Source: Actinomycetota bacterium
Lineage (GTDB): Bacteria > Actinomycetota > Humimicrobiia > Humimicrobiales > Humimicrobiaceae
Assembly: GCA_028717265.1 (NCBI GenBank)
Contig: JAQUOE010000016.1
Coordinates: 1 to 32,500 of the forward strand
DNA: 32,500 nucleotides
Direction: 5' to 3'
Shown: piece after piece, positions 1 to 8,004 of the stretch
How the letters are laid out: the number at the start of each line of letters is the position of its first letter
Numbering within the stretch: position 1 is the first letter of the stretch
The notes under the pieces: model-generated
Told to the model about the DNA's origin: nothing
The model's database searches: none
Seen by the model: the letters and a program-made list of their open reading frames with translations, nothing else
Translations under genes and position numbers: made by a program

Positions 1-1185
1 ATGCTTGAGAAATTTAATATTCCCCAGGCCGAAAATGGAACCGCCATGAATGTGGATGAGGCAATAAAGATAGCCGGAAGAATAGATTATCCGGTGCTGG
101 TAAGGCCCTCTTATGTGCTGGGGGGAAGGGCCATGAATATAGTCTATAATGACAAAACTCTTATGGATTATGTCAGGAATGCGACAGTGGTATCAAACGA
201 CAGGCCGGTTCTTATCGATAAGTTTCTGGAGCGGGCAATCGAGGTCGACGTCGATGCAATTTATGACGGAGAAGAATTATTTATCGGCGGGATCATGGAA
301 CACATAGAAGAGGCGGGAATACATTCGGGTGACAGTGCCTGTGTACTGCCGCCTTTTACATTAAGTAAAAAAATAATAGAAGTGATCAAAGACTACACCT
401 ACCGGATGGCAAAAGAACTTAAAGTCGTGGGGCTGATCAACATCCAGTATGCCATAAAAGATTCCGTGGTTTATGTACTGGAAGCTAATCCCCGTGCTTC
501 GCGTACGGTTCCGTTCGTAAGCAAATCCATCGGTATTCCCCTTGCAAAGATAGCCGCACTTGTGATGACCGGCATGAAATTAAAGAGTATGGACTTCAAA
601 AGAGTCGATCCCATATCGCTAAAATATTATAGTATTAAGGAAGCGGTTCTGCCCTTTAATAGATTCCCTGGTGTGGATACCATTCTGGGCCCGGAGATGA
701 AATCTACCGGAGAGGTGATGGGAATAGACAGCAGTTTTGGGGTTGCATTTGCCAAGACCCAGATCGCTACCAACCAGGTATTTCCGGTTTCGGGATCGGT
801 TTTTATTAGTGTTAATGATAAAGACAAGGATGATATAATCGGAATAGCCGGGAAACTGGCACAGTTCGGTTTTAATATAATCTCGACCACAGGGACCGGT
901 GATACGCTGGAAGAAAAAGGAATCAAATGCCAGAAGGTTCCGAAGATCAGAGAAGGAAGACCAAATGTTCTGGATATGATAAAAAACGGGGAGATAGATC
1001 TTATTATAAATACTCCGGAGGGAAGCATTGCCAGAAGCGACGGATATTATCTGAGAACCGCTGCGGTCCTTCATAATGTGCCTTCGGTTACTACGATTTC
1101 CGGGGCTCTTGCTCTGGTCCAGGGGATAAAGGAAATGAAATACAACTCTAAAGTCAGGGTTAAACCTATACAGGAATACTACTAA
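1..1185 (+). CDS. carB: Carbamoyl-phosphate synthase large subunit, C-terminal part (5' partial)
   Basis: This is the C-terminal third of the large subunit that makes carbamoyl phosphate from bicarbonate, ATP and glutamine-derived ammonia for pyrimidine and arginine synthesis. The 394 visible residues hold most of the second ATP-grasp domain (SYVLGGRAM near residue 37, EANPRASRTVPF near 161) and the C-terminal MGS-type allosteric domain (about 265-394). The family is usually about 1,070 residues, so the gene starts upstream of the window. The ATG at base 1 is an internal Met codon, not the start. The stop codon TAA directly abuts the ATG of pyrK, and the pyrimidine genes follow, so it belongs to a pyr operon. 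Identity is sure; the true start is not visible. Confidence 0.96.
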   Translation: MLEKFNIPQAENGTAMNVDEAIKIAGRIDYPVLVRPSYVLGGRAMNIVYNDKTLMDYVRNATVVSNDRPVLIDKFLERAIEVDVDAIYDGEELFIGGIMEHIEEAGIHSGDSACVLPPFTLSKKIIEVIKDYTYRMAKELKVVGLINIQYAIKDSVVYVLEANPRASRTVPFVSKSIGIPLAKIAALVMTGMKLKSMDFKRVDPISLKYYSIKEAVLPFNRFPGVDTILGPEMKSTGEVMGIDSSFGVAFAKTQIATNQVFPVSGSVFISVNDKDKDDIIGIAGKLAQFGFNIISTTGTGDTLEEKGIKCQKVPKIREGRPNVLDMIKNGEIDLIINTPEGSIARSDGYYLRTAAVLHNVPSVTTISGALALVQGIKEMKYNSKVRVKPIQEYY

Positions 1186-1980
1186 ATGAAACTTTTAAGC
1201 GGAGAAATATTGTCTAATGAAAGATATGGCGACAATCTTTACAGAATAGAAGTTTTTTCGCCGTATATATGCAATAATGCGCAGGCGGGTCAGTTTGTAA
1301 ATGTGAAATGCTCTTATGATGGATCGCTGGACCCATTCCTGAGAAGACCTTTTGCTATTTTCGATATCGAAAAAAAATTCAATGTTTTTTCGATATTATA
1401 TCTCTTAAGGGGAAGGGGAACCAGGTTTCTCTCGCTGCTGGAACAGGGAGACATGCTGGATTTTGCAGGTCCTCTTGGGAAACCAGTGGACCTGACCGGC
1501 GCCGGAGCAAATGTGCTTCTTATCGGAGGCGGTATAGGTATAGCTCCGCTGCATCTTATTGCCAGGATTGCCGTTAGAATAAAAAATAATGTATTTTTCG
1601 CGGCAGGATTCAAGGATAATGCTTTTTTGAGGTGGGAAAAAGATTTGATCAGGCTAAAAATAAATTATGCCGTGATGACCGAAGACGGCTCCTGGGGAGA
1701 AAAGGGCCTGGTTTCCGATTACATATGGGAAAATTTAAAAACGTTCGAAAATTACGATATTTATTGCTGCGGGCCCTGTGATATGCTTAAAACTCTGCAA
1801 AATATTTATAAGAATAAAAAAAATAAAGTAACCGCGTTTCTTGAAGAAAAAATGGCGTGCGGCGTAGGAGTCTGTGGCGGGTGCGTTGTCAGAATCAAAA
1901 AAGGCGGCAAAGGATTTTCTTACCAGAAGGTCTGTGAGGACGGGCCGGCCTTCAATCTGGGGGAGGTGCTTTTTGACTGA
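1186..1980 (+). CDS. pyrK: Dihydroorotate dehydrogenase B, electron-transfer subunit
   Basis: PyrK carries FAD and a [2Fe-2S] cluster and passes electrons from PyrD to NAD+. The 264 residues show the FAD-binding segment RRPFAIFD (53-60), a nucleotide-binding GGGIGIAP (114-121), the CGPCDM motif (195-200) and four cluster cysteines at 225, 230, 233 and 250. This is the usual spacing for the family. The ATG follows the carB stop without a gap, with AGGA about 10 nt upstream. The next gene, pyrD, begins inside its last codons, which suggests translational coupling of the two subunits. A PyrK-dependent enzyme means NAD+, rather than fumarate or quinone, is the electron acceptor, which fits an anaerobe. 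Confidence 0.96.
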   Translation: MKLLSGEILSNERYGDNLYRIEVFSPYICNNAQAGQFVNVKCSYDGSLDPFLRRPFAIFDIEKKFNVFSILYLLRGRGTRFLSLLEQGDMLDFAGPLGKPVDLTGAGANVLLIGGGIGIAPLHLIARIAVRIKNNVFFAAGFKDNAFLRWEKDLIRLKINYAVMTEDGSWGEKGLVSDYIWENLKTFENYDIYCCGPCDMLKTLQNIYKNKKNKVTAFLEEKMACGVGVCGGCVVRIKKGGKGFSYQKVCEDGPAFNLGEVLFD

Positions 1981-2947
1981 GCAGAAAAGCCTGTTTTCGG
2001 ATGAAATAACAAGATCGGGAAACGGAATCAATTTATCCGTTAAGCTGGGAAAAATAAAACTGGATAATCCGGTAATTGCATGTTCGGGTACCTTTGGCTG
2101 CGGAGTGGAATATAATAATTTTTACAATACTGCCGTTCTGGGAGCGGTGACCACTAAGAGTTACTCGCTGGAACCCATGGAGGGGAATCCTCCGCCAAGG
2201 ATTTATGAAACTGCTGCCGGTGTACTTAATTCCATAGGACTTCAAAATGATGGAATAGATGCATTTATAAAAAAACATCTGCCCGGGGCTGAGAAACTGG
2301 GAATAAAAATCATACTGAGCATATTCGGACAGGATCTGCGGGAGTTCGACAAAATAGCATACAGGATTTTAAAAATCGAAGACATCAGGGAAAAAATTAC
2401 CGCTGTGGAACTTAACCTTTCATGTCCCAATATTAAAAAAGGAGGAATGGCATTCAGTGCCGTCCCGGGTGAAGTCAGGGAAATAGTAGGGTCGGTTGTG
2501 AATATTTTAAACATTCCGGTTATAGCAAAGCTGAGCCCCAATCAGGATAATATAATCGAAGCTGCAGCGGCCGCAAGAGAGGGGGGGGCACAGGCAGTAT
2601 CGATCATCAATACCGTTGTTGGTATGGCCGTGGATATAAAGACATTCAGGCCGGGATTGGGCAATATCCTGGGCGGTCTTTCGGGTCCCGCAATAAAGCC
2701 GATTGCTCTCGCAAAAGTGTACTCTCTGGCGCGTGAAAAAATATTGCCGGTAATCGGAATGGGCGGTATTTTTAACTGGGAGGACGCTCTTGAATTTCTG
2801 GTGGCCGGTGCCGGTGCAGTAGGCATAGGCACTGTAAACTTCATACAATATGATGCCGGAAAAAGGATAATAGAGGGTTTAAGAAATTATCTCGAATCGA
2901 GAAAGATTTACGATATCAATGAAGTGATCGGGAGGATCAGAACTTGA
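1973..2947 (+). CDS. pyrD: Dihydroorotate dehydrogenase B, catalytic subunit
   Basis: The FMN enzyme that oxidises dihydroorotate to orotate in UMP synthesis, working with PyrK. Class 1 features are clear: NPVIACSGTFG near the N-terminus, TTKSYSLEP, the active-site loop ELNLSCPN with catalytic Cys151, and the phosphate-binding GMGGIFNWEDALEFL and AGAGAVGIGT segments. The open frame extends upstream to 1874, but that part lies inside pyrK and has no homology. The likely start is TTG at 1973, 4 nt after a strong Shine-Dalgarno GGGAGGTG (1961-1968), giving 324 residues and an 8-nt overlap with pyrK. There is no in-frame ATG near the conserved N-terminus. It ends in a TTGA overlap with pyrF. Confidence 0.95.
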   Translation: MTEQKSLFSDEITRSGNGINLSVKLGKIKLDNPVIACSGTFGCGVEYNNFYNTAVLGAVTTKSYSLEPMEGNPPPRIYETAAGVLNSIGLQNDGIDAFIKKHLPGAEKLGIKIILSIFGQDLREFDKIAYRILKIEDIREKITAVELNLSCPNIKKGGMAFSAVPGEVREIVGSVVNILNIPVIAKLSPNQDNIIEAAAAAREGGAQAVSIINTVVGMAVDIKTFRPGLGNILGGLSGPAIKPIALAKVYSLAREKILPVIGMGGIFNWEDALEFLVAGAGAVGIGTVNFIQYDAGKRIIEGLRNYLESRKIYDINEVIGRIRT

Positions 2948-3687
2948 AAGGTAAAAAACTTTTACCGGAAGACAGGCTGATAATAAGTGTGGATACCAGC
3001 AAAAAAAGTGATGTTGTAAGTTTATGTAAGATGGTCGGGGGAAAGGTTTCCACTTTGAAAATAGGCCTGGAATTAATATACAGTACAGGGCCTGAGATAA
3101 TTAAGACCGCAAAAAGTTTTGGATATAAAGTGATGCTTGATGCGAAACTAATGGATATACCCAATACGGTCAGTAAGGCTGCAAGAGCCATAGGGGATCT
3201 TGGTGTAAGTGCAGTGACGGTACATACTCTCGGAGGAATGCAAATGCTTAAGGAAACCAGGGAAACACTGGAAGAACAGGCAAAAGCAAATGCTATATCC
3301 GGACCTCTACTTTTTGGCGTAACTATTCTTACCAGCCTTGATGACGGTGATCTTAAGGCTCTCGGATTTAAGGAAGATTTTTATCACTCTGTTTTGAATT
3401 TGACTAAAATTGCACTCGACGCGGGAATGGATGGAGTGGTGTGTTCGCCAAACGAAGTGGAGGAAATAAGGAAAAAATTCGGTCCCGGTTTCTATATCGC
3501 GACCCCGGGTATCAGATTACCAAGAGATGCAAAAGGAGATCAGAAAAGGATAAGCACTCCCGCGGAGGCAATATTAAAGGGTGCTGATCTTATTGTAGTG
3601 GGCCGTCCAATTACAACAAGTAAAGATATCGGTAAAACAGTAGATTTATATCTGAGAGAAATAGAAAGGGCCATAAGCAATGCTTAA
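2944..3687 (+). CDS. pyrF: Orotidine 5'-phosphate decarboxylase
   Basis: Decarboxylates OMP to UMP, the last step of de novo pyrimidine synthesis. The 247-residue protein has the catalytic D-x-K-x-x-D motif as DAKLMDIPNTV (D66, K68, D71), an N-terminal IISVD strand and the phosphate-gripper ADLIVVGRPIT near the C-terminus. The start is TTG at 2944, sharing four bases (TTGA) with the pyrD stop and preceded by GGAGG at 2931-2935. The length and the GVTILTSL region match the shorter, PyrF type 1 subfamily rather than the long type found in many Actinobacteria. It overlaps pyrE by 8 nt, so the last two steps are coupled. Confidence 0.95.
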   Translation: MKGKKLLPEDRLIISVDTSKKSDVVSLCKMVGGKVSTLKIGLELIYSTGPEIIKTAKSFGYKVMLDAKLMDIPNTVSKAARAIGDLGVSAVTVHTLGGMQMLKETRETLEEQAKANAISGPLLFGVTILTSLDDGDLKALGFKEDFYHSVLNLTKIALDAGMDGVVCSPNEVEEIRKKFGPGFYIATPGIRLPRDAKGDQKRISTPAEAILKGADLIVVGRPITTSKDIGKTVDLYLREIERAISNA

Positions 3688-4282
3688 GATAATAAATCAG
3701 GTTGAGGGGCTTGATGTTTACAGTATGCTTAAGGATACGGGATCGATAATGGAGGGACATTTTAAGTTGACTTCCGGCTACCACAGCAATTATTATCTCC
3801 AGTGTGCGCGCCTTTTGCAGTATCCCGATACCGCACTTAAGCTCGCCCGCAGGGCTCTTGATATAGTAAAAAAAGATATTGATACAGGCAGCATAGATGC
3901 AGTGGTGTCTCCGGCAATAGGAGGCATACTCTGGGGATATATGCTTGCTTATGCTTCAGGGTGCCGGATGATATTTACCGAGAGAAAAACTGATAGGATG
4001 GAGCTGAGGCGAGGATTTGAGATGGACCCGGGCAGCAAAGTCATTATTGCCGAGGATGTCATTACAACCGGAGGATCGGTAAAGGAAGTAATAGAAATAT
4101 GCAGAGAAAATAAGGCAGATGTAAAAGCCGTTATAAGTATTGTCGATCGTTCGGAAAAACCGGAATTCGAATACCCATATTATTATTTGATCAAGCTTGA
4201 GATCGAAAAATATGAACCTTCCGCGTGCAGGCTCTGCAGAGAAAATCAGCCGCTTGTTTACCCCGGCAGCAAGAAAAAATAA
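3680..4282 (+). CDS. pyrE: Orotate phosphoribosyltransferase
   Basis: Joins orotate to PRPP to make OMP. The 200-residue protein has the PRPP-binding motif VIIAEDVITTGGS (121-133), an N-terminal HFKLTSGYHSNYYLQC segment (27-42) and the flexible-loop ERKTDRMELRRGFE (101-114) with basic residues. Codons after the ATG at 3680 overlap the end of pyrF. The C-terminal tail contains CRLCREN, a short Cys pair seen in some family members; I infer no function for it. It is the last gene of the pyr run. An AT-rich gap with a promoter for mihF follows. Confidence 0.95.
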   Translation: MLKIINQVEGLDVYSMLKDTGSIMEGHFKLTSGYHSNYYLQCARLLQYPDTALKLARRALDIVKKDIDTGSIDAVVSPAIGGILWGYMLAYASGCRMIFTERKTDRMELRRGFEMDPGSKVIIAEDVITTGGSVKEVIEICRENKADVKAVISIVDRSEKPEFEYPYYYLIKLEIEKYEPSACRLCRENQPLVYPGSKKK

Positions 4283-4300
4283 AGGATGATCTTAAAAAAA

Positions 4301-4322
4301 ATATTGATATTATATTGATATT
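4301..4322 (+). repeat. Perfect tandem 11-bp repeat upstream of mihF
   Basis: ATATTGATATT occurs twice in immediate succession (4301-4311 and 4312-4322). Each copy holds TTGATA, and the second copy supplies the predicted -35 box of the mihF promoter. The 11-bp period is about one helical turn, so both copies face the same side of the DNA. It may be a regulator binding site, or chance in an AT-rich spacer. Confidence 0.7.
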
Positions 4323-4343
4323 AAATACATATATTTATATACT
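4315..4343 (+). promoter_or_regulatory. Predicted sigma-70-type promoter for mihF
   Basis: TTGATA (4315-4320), a 17-nt spacer and TATACT (4338-4343). A start near 4350 would leave a leader of about 30 nt before the mihF ATG. It lies in the 98-bp gap after pyrE, the first real gap in the left part of the window. Predicted by eye from consensus and spacing only. Confidence 0.55.
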
Positions 4344-4380
4344 TTAATATATCTAATTTTTTATCGTCTGTGGGGGCTTC

Positions 4381-4701
4381 ATGACTTTAAATAATTTAAG
4401 TGATACGGATAGAAGAAAGGGCCTGAAAGCAGCCCTTGAGGTGAGAAAAAAGAGAGCAGAAATAAAAGGACTGCTAAAGAAGGGAAAGACGGAGATTAGC
4501 TCACTTTTCAAAGATGGGAAGCTTTTTAAGAAGTATATAATAAATATGAAAGTCATAGATCTTGTCAGCTCACTCCCGGGGAACGGTAAAGTAAATGCCT
4601 TAAAAATTCTAAAAGATTTAAAAATAAGCCCCAATAAAAAAGTGGGCGGACTCGGCAAGAATCAAAAACTCAGCTTTAACCGCTTTTTTAAAATAGTTTA
4701 G
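4381..4701 (+). CDS. mihF: Actinobacterial-type integration host factor (mIHF-like)
   Basis: A small basic DNA-binding protein of the mycobacterial IHF family, a nucleoid protein unrelated to IhfA/IhfB. The 106 residues follow the family pattern. There is a basic N-terminal helix (RRKGLKAALEVRKKRAEIK), a central region ending in MKVIDLVSSLPGNGKVNALK, where LPGxGKxxA marks the helix-two-turn-helix DNA-binding element, and KKVGGLGKNQK near the end. Its place just upstream of gmk-rpoZ-coaBC-metK is the same as in Mycobacterium and Streptomyces, and this is the best taxonomic marker in the window. The ATG at 4381 follows a G-rich stretch (GTGGGGGC) that could act as a weak ribosome site. A promoter and a tandem repeat lie upstream, so autoregulation is possible. 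Confidence 0.9.
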   Translation: MTLNNLSDTDRRKGLKAALEVRKKRAEIKGLLKKGKTEISSLFKDGKLFKKYIINMKVIDLVSSLPGNGKVNALKILKDLKISPNKKVGGLGKNQKLSFNRFFKIV

Positions 4702-4723
4702 ACAGTTGAACTTTCTATAATTT

Positions 4724-5293
4724 ATGTCAAATAGAGGAAAATTATTTATTGTCTCAGGACCCTCGGGATCAGGAAAAAGCAGTCTTGTAAGCGATATTAT
4801 AAATGAACTCAATGATTTCGTAAGATCGGTTTCCGTTACCACAAGACCCGGACGAGGGGATGAAGTCAGCGGCAATCAGTATCATTTTATAAGCAAAGAT
4901 GAGTTCGATAGGCTTATAGAGAAAGATATGCTTCTTGAATGGGCCTCCTATGCGGGTTATCAGTATGGTACGCCAAAAGATTTCGTAAACGAGAATCTGG
5001 ATAAAGGTAAAAATGTGATACTTGTAATAGATGTGCAGGGTGCCATGCAGGTAGCAGAGAAAATAAAAGAGACATACCTCATCTTTATCACTACATCTTC
5101 GTTGAAGGACCTGGAAGAAAGGATCAGAAAAAGAGGAGCCGATAGTTCCGAAGAGATGAAGAGAAGACTCGCGATCGCAACGCGCGAACTGGATCATATG
5201 AAACATTATGATTGCATAATCGTTAATAATAATTATAATGAGGCTTTGCTTAATTTAAAAAAGGTTCTAAATTCTCAAAAAGGAAGGGAATAA
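4724..5293 (+). CDS. gmk: Guanylate kinase
   Basis: Phosphorylates GMP to GDP with ATP. The 189-residue protein has the P-loop GPSGSGKSS (12-20), the GMP-binding SVTTRPGRGDEVSGNQYHF (about 37-55), LLEWASYAGYQYGTP and IDVQGAMQ, all typical. It starts 22 nt after mihF with no clear Shine-Dalgarno; the ATG at 4724 is the only suitable start before the P-loop. It is followed after 6 nt by rpoZ. Confidence 0.96.
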   Translation: MSNRGKLFIVSGPSGSGKSSLVSDIINELNDFVRSVSVTTRPGRGDEVSGNQYHFISKDEFDRLIEKDMLLEWASYAGYQYGTPKDFVNENLDKGKNVILVIDVQGAMQVAEKIKETYLIFITTSSLKDLEERIRKRGADSSEEMKRRLAIATRELDHMKHYDCIIVNNNYNEALLNLKKVLNSQKGRE

Positions 5294-5299
5294 TTTCAA

Positions 5300-5542
5300 A
5301 TGAAAGTCCAATATATAGATGAATATAAAAAGAGCATAGATAGCAAATACAAATTGTGCATAGCCGCGGCCAAAAGAGCAAGAGAACTTGGAGAATATCT
5401 TTCCGCACAAAAAAATATGGAGAGGATAAGCGTAATAAAACCTCTGGTGGATGTGGAATCTCATGACCCGCTTGAGATTGCCTTTAATGAAATAAAAGAA
5501 GAAAAAGTTACTTTCGAAATGAAGAAGAAGGAATCCGAATAA
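5300..5542 (+). CDS. rpoZ: DNA-directed RNA polymerase omega subunit
   Basis: The small subunit that helps fold and assemble the beta' subunit of RNA polymerase. At 80 residues it has the family core IDSKYKLCIAAAKRARELG (13-31), which matches the DSKYxLVxxAAKRARQL signature, followed by a PLVDVESHDPLEIAFNEI segment typical of Gram-positive omega. It sits 6 nt behind gmk, the common order in Actinobacteria and Firmicutes, and is followed closely by coaBC. Confidence 0.94.
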   Translation: MKVQYIDEYKKSIDSKYKLCIAAAKRARELGEYLSAQKNMERISVIKPLVDVESHDPLEIAFNEIKEEKVTFEMKKKESE

Positions 5543-5544
5543 TT

Positions 5545-6777
5545 TTGTCCCTGAACAAATCAGTATTTTCTAAAAAGAAAATAATTCTGGGAATCACTGC
5601 ATCTATTGCCGCTTATAAAGCAGCTTATATCTGCAGCAAACTTACAGGTATGGGTGCCGGGGTGATACCGGTTATGACACCCAATGCCCTTAATTTTATA
5701 GCTCCGCTTACTCTGAGTTCAATTTCCGGAAATAAGACAGTAGTGGACCAGTTTGAGAATCAGAAAAAAATTTATCATATTTCACTTTCTCACAGTGCCG
5801 ATGTTTTTTTAATTGCGCCTGCATCAGCTGATGTAATCTCGAAGTTATCTTATGGAGTAGGCGATAATTTCCTGACAACATCGGCAATTTCCGCTACCTG
5901 CCCCGTACTTGTCGCCCCGGCCATGAATGAAAGCATGTATCTCGATCCTGTGATTCAACAAAATATAAATCATTTGAAGGAAAGCGGGAAATATTTTTTT
6001 GTGGGTCCTGCAAGCGGTAAGCTCGCCTGCGGCGAGGAAGGTCCGGGAAGGATGGAAGATGAAGATATAATTATCGAAAGGCTGGGAGAACTTTTAAAAT
6101 ATAAATCTGATCTCAAGGGTAAAAATATTCTTATTACTGCCGGGGGCACAAAAGAATTTATCGATCCGGTAAGATTCATATCGAATAGATCCAGCGGGAA
6201 AATGGGTTATGCTTTAGCCGAAGAGGCCCGTTCCAGAGGCGCAAAAGAAGTGATTCTTGTAAGCGCCGCAGAGAAATCCTTAAAACCATACGGTATAAAG
6301 ATTGTATATGCGGGCGATACCGCAGGGATGAAAAGAGCTCTTCTTGAATATCTGAAAGACAGCGATATCGTTATGATGGCAGCCGCCGTAAGCGATATCG
6401 TTCCGGTTAAAAAATATAATTTTAAGTTAAAGAAGAAAGATGATATATTATCCAAAATAAAGTTCAAAGAAAATGAGAATATCCTGGAACTGCTGGCTGA
6501 AAAAAAGAAGAAAGATCAGTACCTCGTTGGTTTTGCTGCTGAGACCGATTATAGTATCGAAGCCGTGAAGGATAAATTAAAAGGCAGAAATATCGATATG
6601 ATTGTCGGTAATGATATTTCCACAAAAAGTATCGGTATGGGCAGCGATTATAACGAGGTTGACCTGGTAAGACAGGATGGATCCGTGAAAAAACTTGCCA
6701 GGGATAAGAAGAGAATTATTGCCAGAGGGATCTGGGATGAAATTGTAAAAAATTTAGATGCTGTAAAGAATCAATAG
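5545..6777 (+). CDS. coaBC: Bifunctional phosphopantothenoylcysteine decarboxylase / phosphopantothenate-cysteine ligase
   Basis: Makes 4'-phosphopantetheine on the way to coenzyme A. The N-terminal flavin domain (about 1-185) has [13 protein letters not shown], active-site His78, PAMNESMY (125-132) and [11 protein letters not shown] with catalytic Cys162. The C-terminal CoaB domain begins near 193 with [18 protein letters not shown] and has SNRSSGKMG and [13 protein letters not shown]. The start is TTG at 5545, 2 nt after the rpoZ stop; AAGGA lies about 12 nt upstream and no ATG or GTG lies nearer the conserved N-terminus. Length 410 is normal. CoaD, acting two steps later, is encoded at 16715. 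Confidence 0.95.
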   Translation: MSLNKSVFSKKKIILGITASIAAYKAAYICSKLTGMGAGVIPVMTPNALNFIAPLTLSSISGNKTVVDQFENQKKIYHISLSHSADVFLIAPASADVISKLSYGVGDNFLTTSAISATCPVLVAPAMNESMYLDPVIQQNINHLKESGKYFFVGPASGKLACGEEGPGRMEDEDIIIERLGELLKYKSDLKGKNILITAGGTKEFIDPVRFISNRSSGKMGYALAEEARSRGAKEVILVSAAEKSLKPYGIKIVYAGDTAGMKRALLEYLKDSDIVMMAAAVSDIVPVKKYNFKLKKKDDILSKIKFKENENILELLAEKKKKDQYLVGFAAETDYSIEAVKDKLKGRNIDMIVGNDISTKSIGMGSDYNEVDLVRQDGSVKKLARDKKRIIARGIWDEIVKNLDAVKNQ

Positions 6778-6785
6778 GAGGAACA

Positions 6786-7991
6786 ATGACAAAGAAACAG
6801 GATTTTTTATTTACTTCGGAATCGGTTACCGAAGGGCATCCGGATAAAATGGCTGATCAAATTTCCGATGCCATTCTTGATGCTATTATTGCCGAGGATC
6901 CAGGATGCAGAACAGCCATAGAAACTTTACTTAAAACCGGGATCGTAATAGTGGCAGGTGAAGTCACCACTTCTACTTATGTGGAGATACAGGATATCGT
7001 AAGAGAGGTGGTTAAGAATATCGGATATACAAGAGCGAAATACGGCTTTGACTATGAAACCTGCGGCGTGATTACTACAATTGGCAAGCAGTCTCCTAAT
7101 ATATCGAAGGGTGTCAATAATGCCTATGAAGCCAGATCCGGAAACGGATATGAAAGTGAGCTCGATAGTCAGGGTGCCGGGGACCAGGGCATGATGTTTG
7201 GTTATGCTACTAATGAAACCGAAGAACTTATGCCTTTTCCTATTCAATTTGCGCACAAGCTTGCCCACCGTCTGTCCGAAGTCAGAAAAGCCGGAATACT
7301 GCCATACCTGAGACCCGACGGTAAAACCCAATTGACGGTAAAATATGAAGACGGAAAGCCGGTTTCGGTAGAGACCATCGTGATAGCGGCACAGCATGCT
7401 CCCGGTATAGACGTAGAATCCCAGATAAAACCGGATATGAGCGAATTTGTAATAAAACCTATAATCCCTGAGCAATATTTAAGTAAAGATTTAAAGTTAT
7501 ATGTAAATCCTACGGGAGAATTTACGATAGGCGGCCCCATGGGCGATACGGGAGTTACCGGGAGGAAATTAATCGTGGATACGTATGGCGGAATGGCAAG
7601 ACATGGAGGAGGCAGCTTTTCCGGGAAAGATCCTTCTAAAGTCGACAGGTCAGCTGCCTATGCTTTGAGGCATGTTGCAAAGAATCTGGTAGCGAGCGGA
7701 GCCGCTGAAAAAGTAGAGATAGAAGCAGCTTATGCAATAGGCGTATCACACCCAATATCGGTCATGGTAGAAACGTTCGGCACCGAAAAGGTGGATGTTA
7801 AAAAAATTCAAAAAGCGGTAGTGGAAATATTTGATCTGAGGCCCGCAGCAATTATCAGGAATTTGAATCTGTTAAGGCCCATCTACAGAAAGACTGCGGC
7901 TTATGGACACTTCGGAAGACATGATAGAGACTTCACCTGGGAAAAGCTGGATAAAGTTGAGGAGATCCAGAGTTTTCTGGGCCTCAAATAA
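6786..7991 (+). CDS. metK: S-adenosylmethionine synthase
   Basis: Makes S-adenosylmethionine from methionine and ATP. The 401-residue protein has [19 protein letters not shown] (13-31; His18 and Asp20 active site), [16 protein letters not shown], the P-loop-like [19 protein letters not shown] and a normal C-terminus ([17 protein letters not shown]). A strong AGGAGGA (6776-6782) overlaps the coaBC stop and lies 3 nt before the ATG. The product feeds the methyltransferases encoded in this window (RsmB, RsmD, TrmD). Next comes priA after 13 nt. Confidence 0.97.
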   Translation: MTKKQDFLFTSESVTEGHPDKMADQISDAILDAIIAEDPGCRTAIETLLKTGIVIVAGEVTTSTYVEIQDIVREVVKNIGYTRAKYGFDYETCGVITTIGKQSPNISKGVNNAYEARSGNGYESELDSQGAGDQGMMFGYATNETEELMPFPIQFAHKLAHRLSEVRKAGILPYLRPDGKTQLTVKYEDGKPVSVETIVIAAQHAPGIDVESQIKPDMSEFVIKPIIPEQYLSKDLKLYVNPTGEFTIGGPMGDTGVTGRKLIVDTYGGMARHGGGSFSGKDPSKVDRSAAYALRHVAKNLVASGAAEKVEIEAAYAIGVSHPISVMVETFGTEKVDVKKIQKAVVEIFDLRPAAIIRNLNLLRPIYRKTAAYGHFGRHDRDFTWEKLDKVEEIQSFLGLK

Positions 7992-8004
7992 TTCTTTAAT
8001 ATAA

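Noticed and set aside
1874-1972. Upstream extension of pyrD to an ATG at 1874
   Set aside because: It lies inside pyrK in another frame, has no pyrD homology, and a strong ribosome site stands just before TTG 1973.
4706-4723. TATAAT (4716-4721) just before gmk as a promoter
   Set aside because: There is no suitable -35 box 16-18 nt upstream, and a start from it would fall at or inside the gmk start codon.
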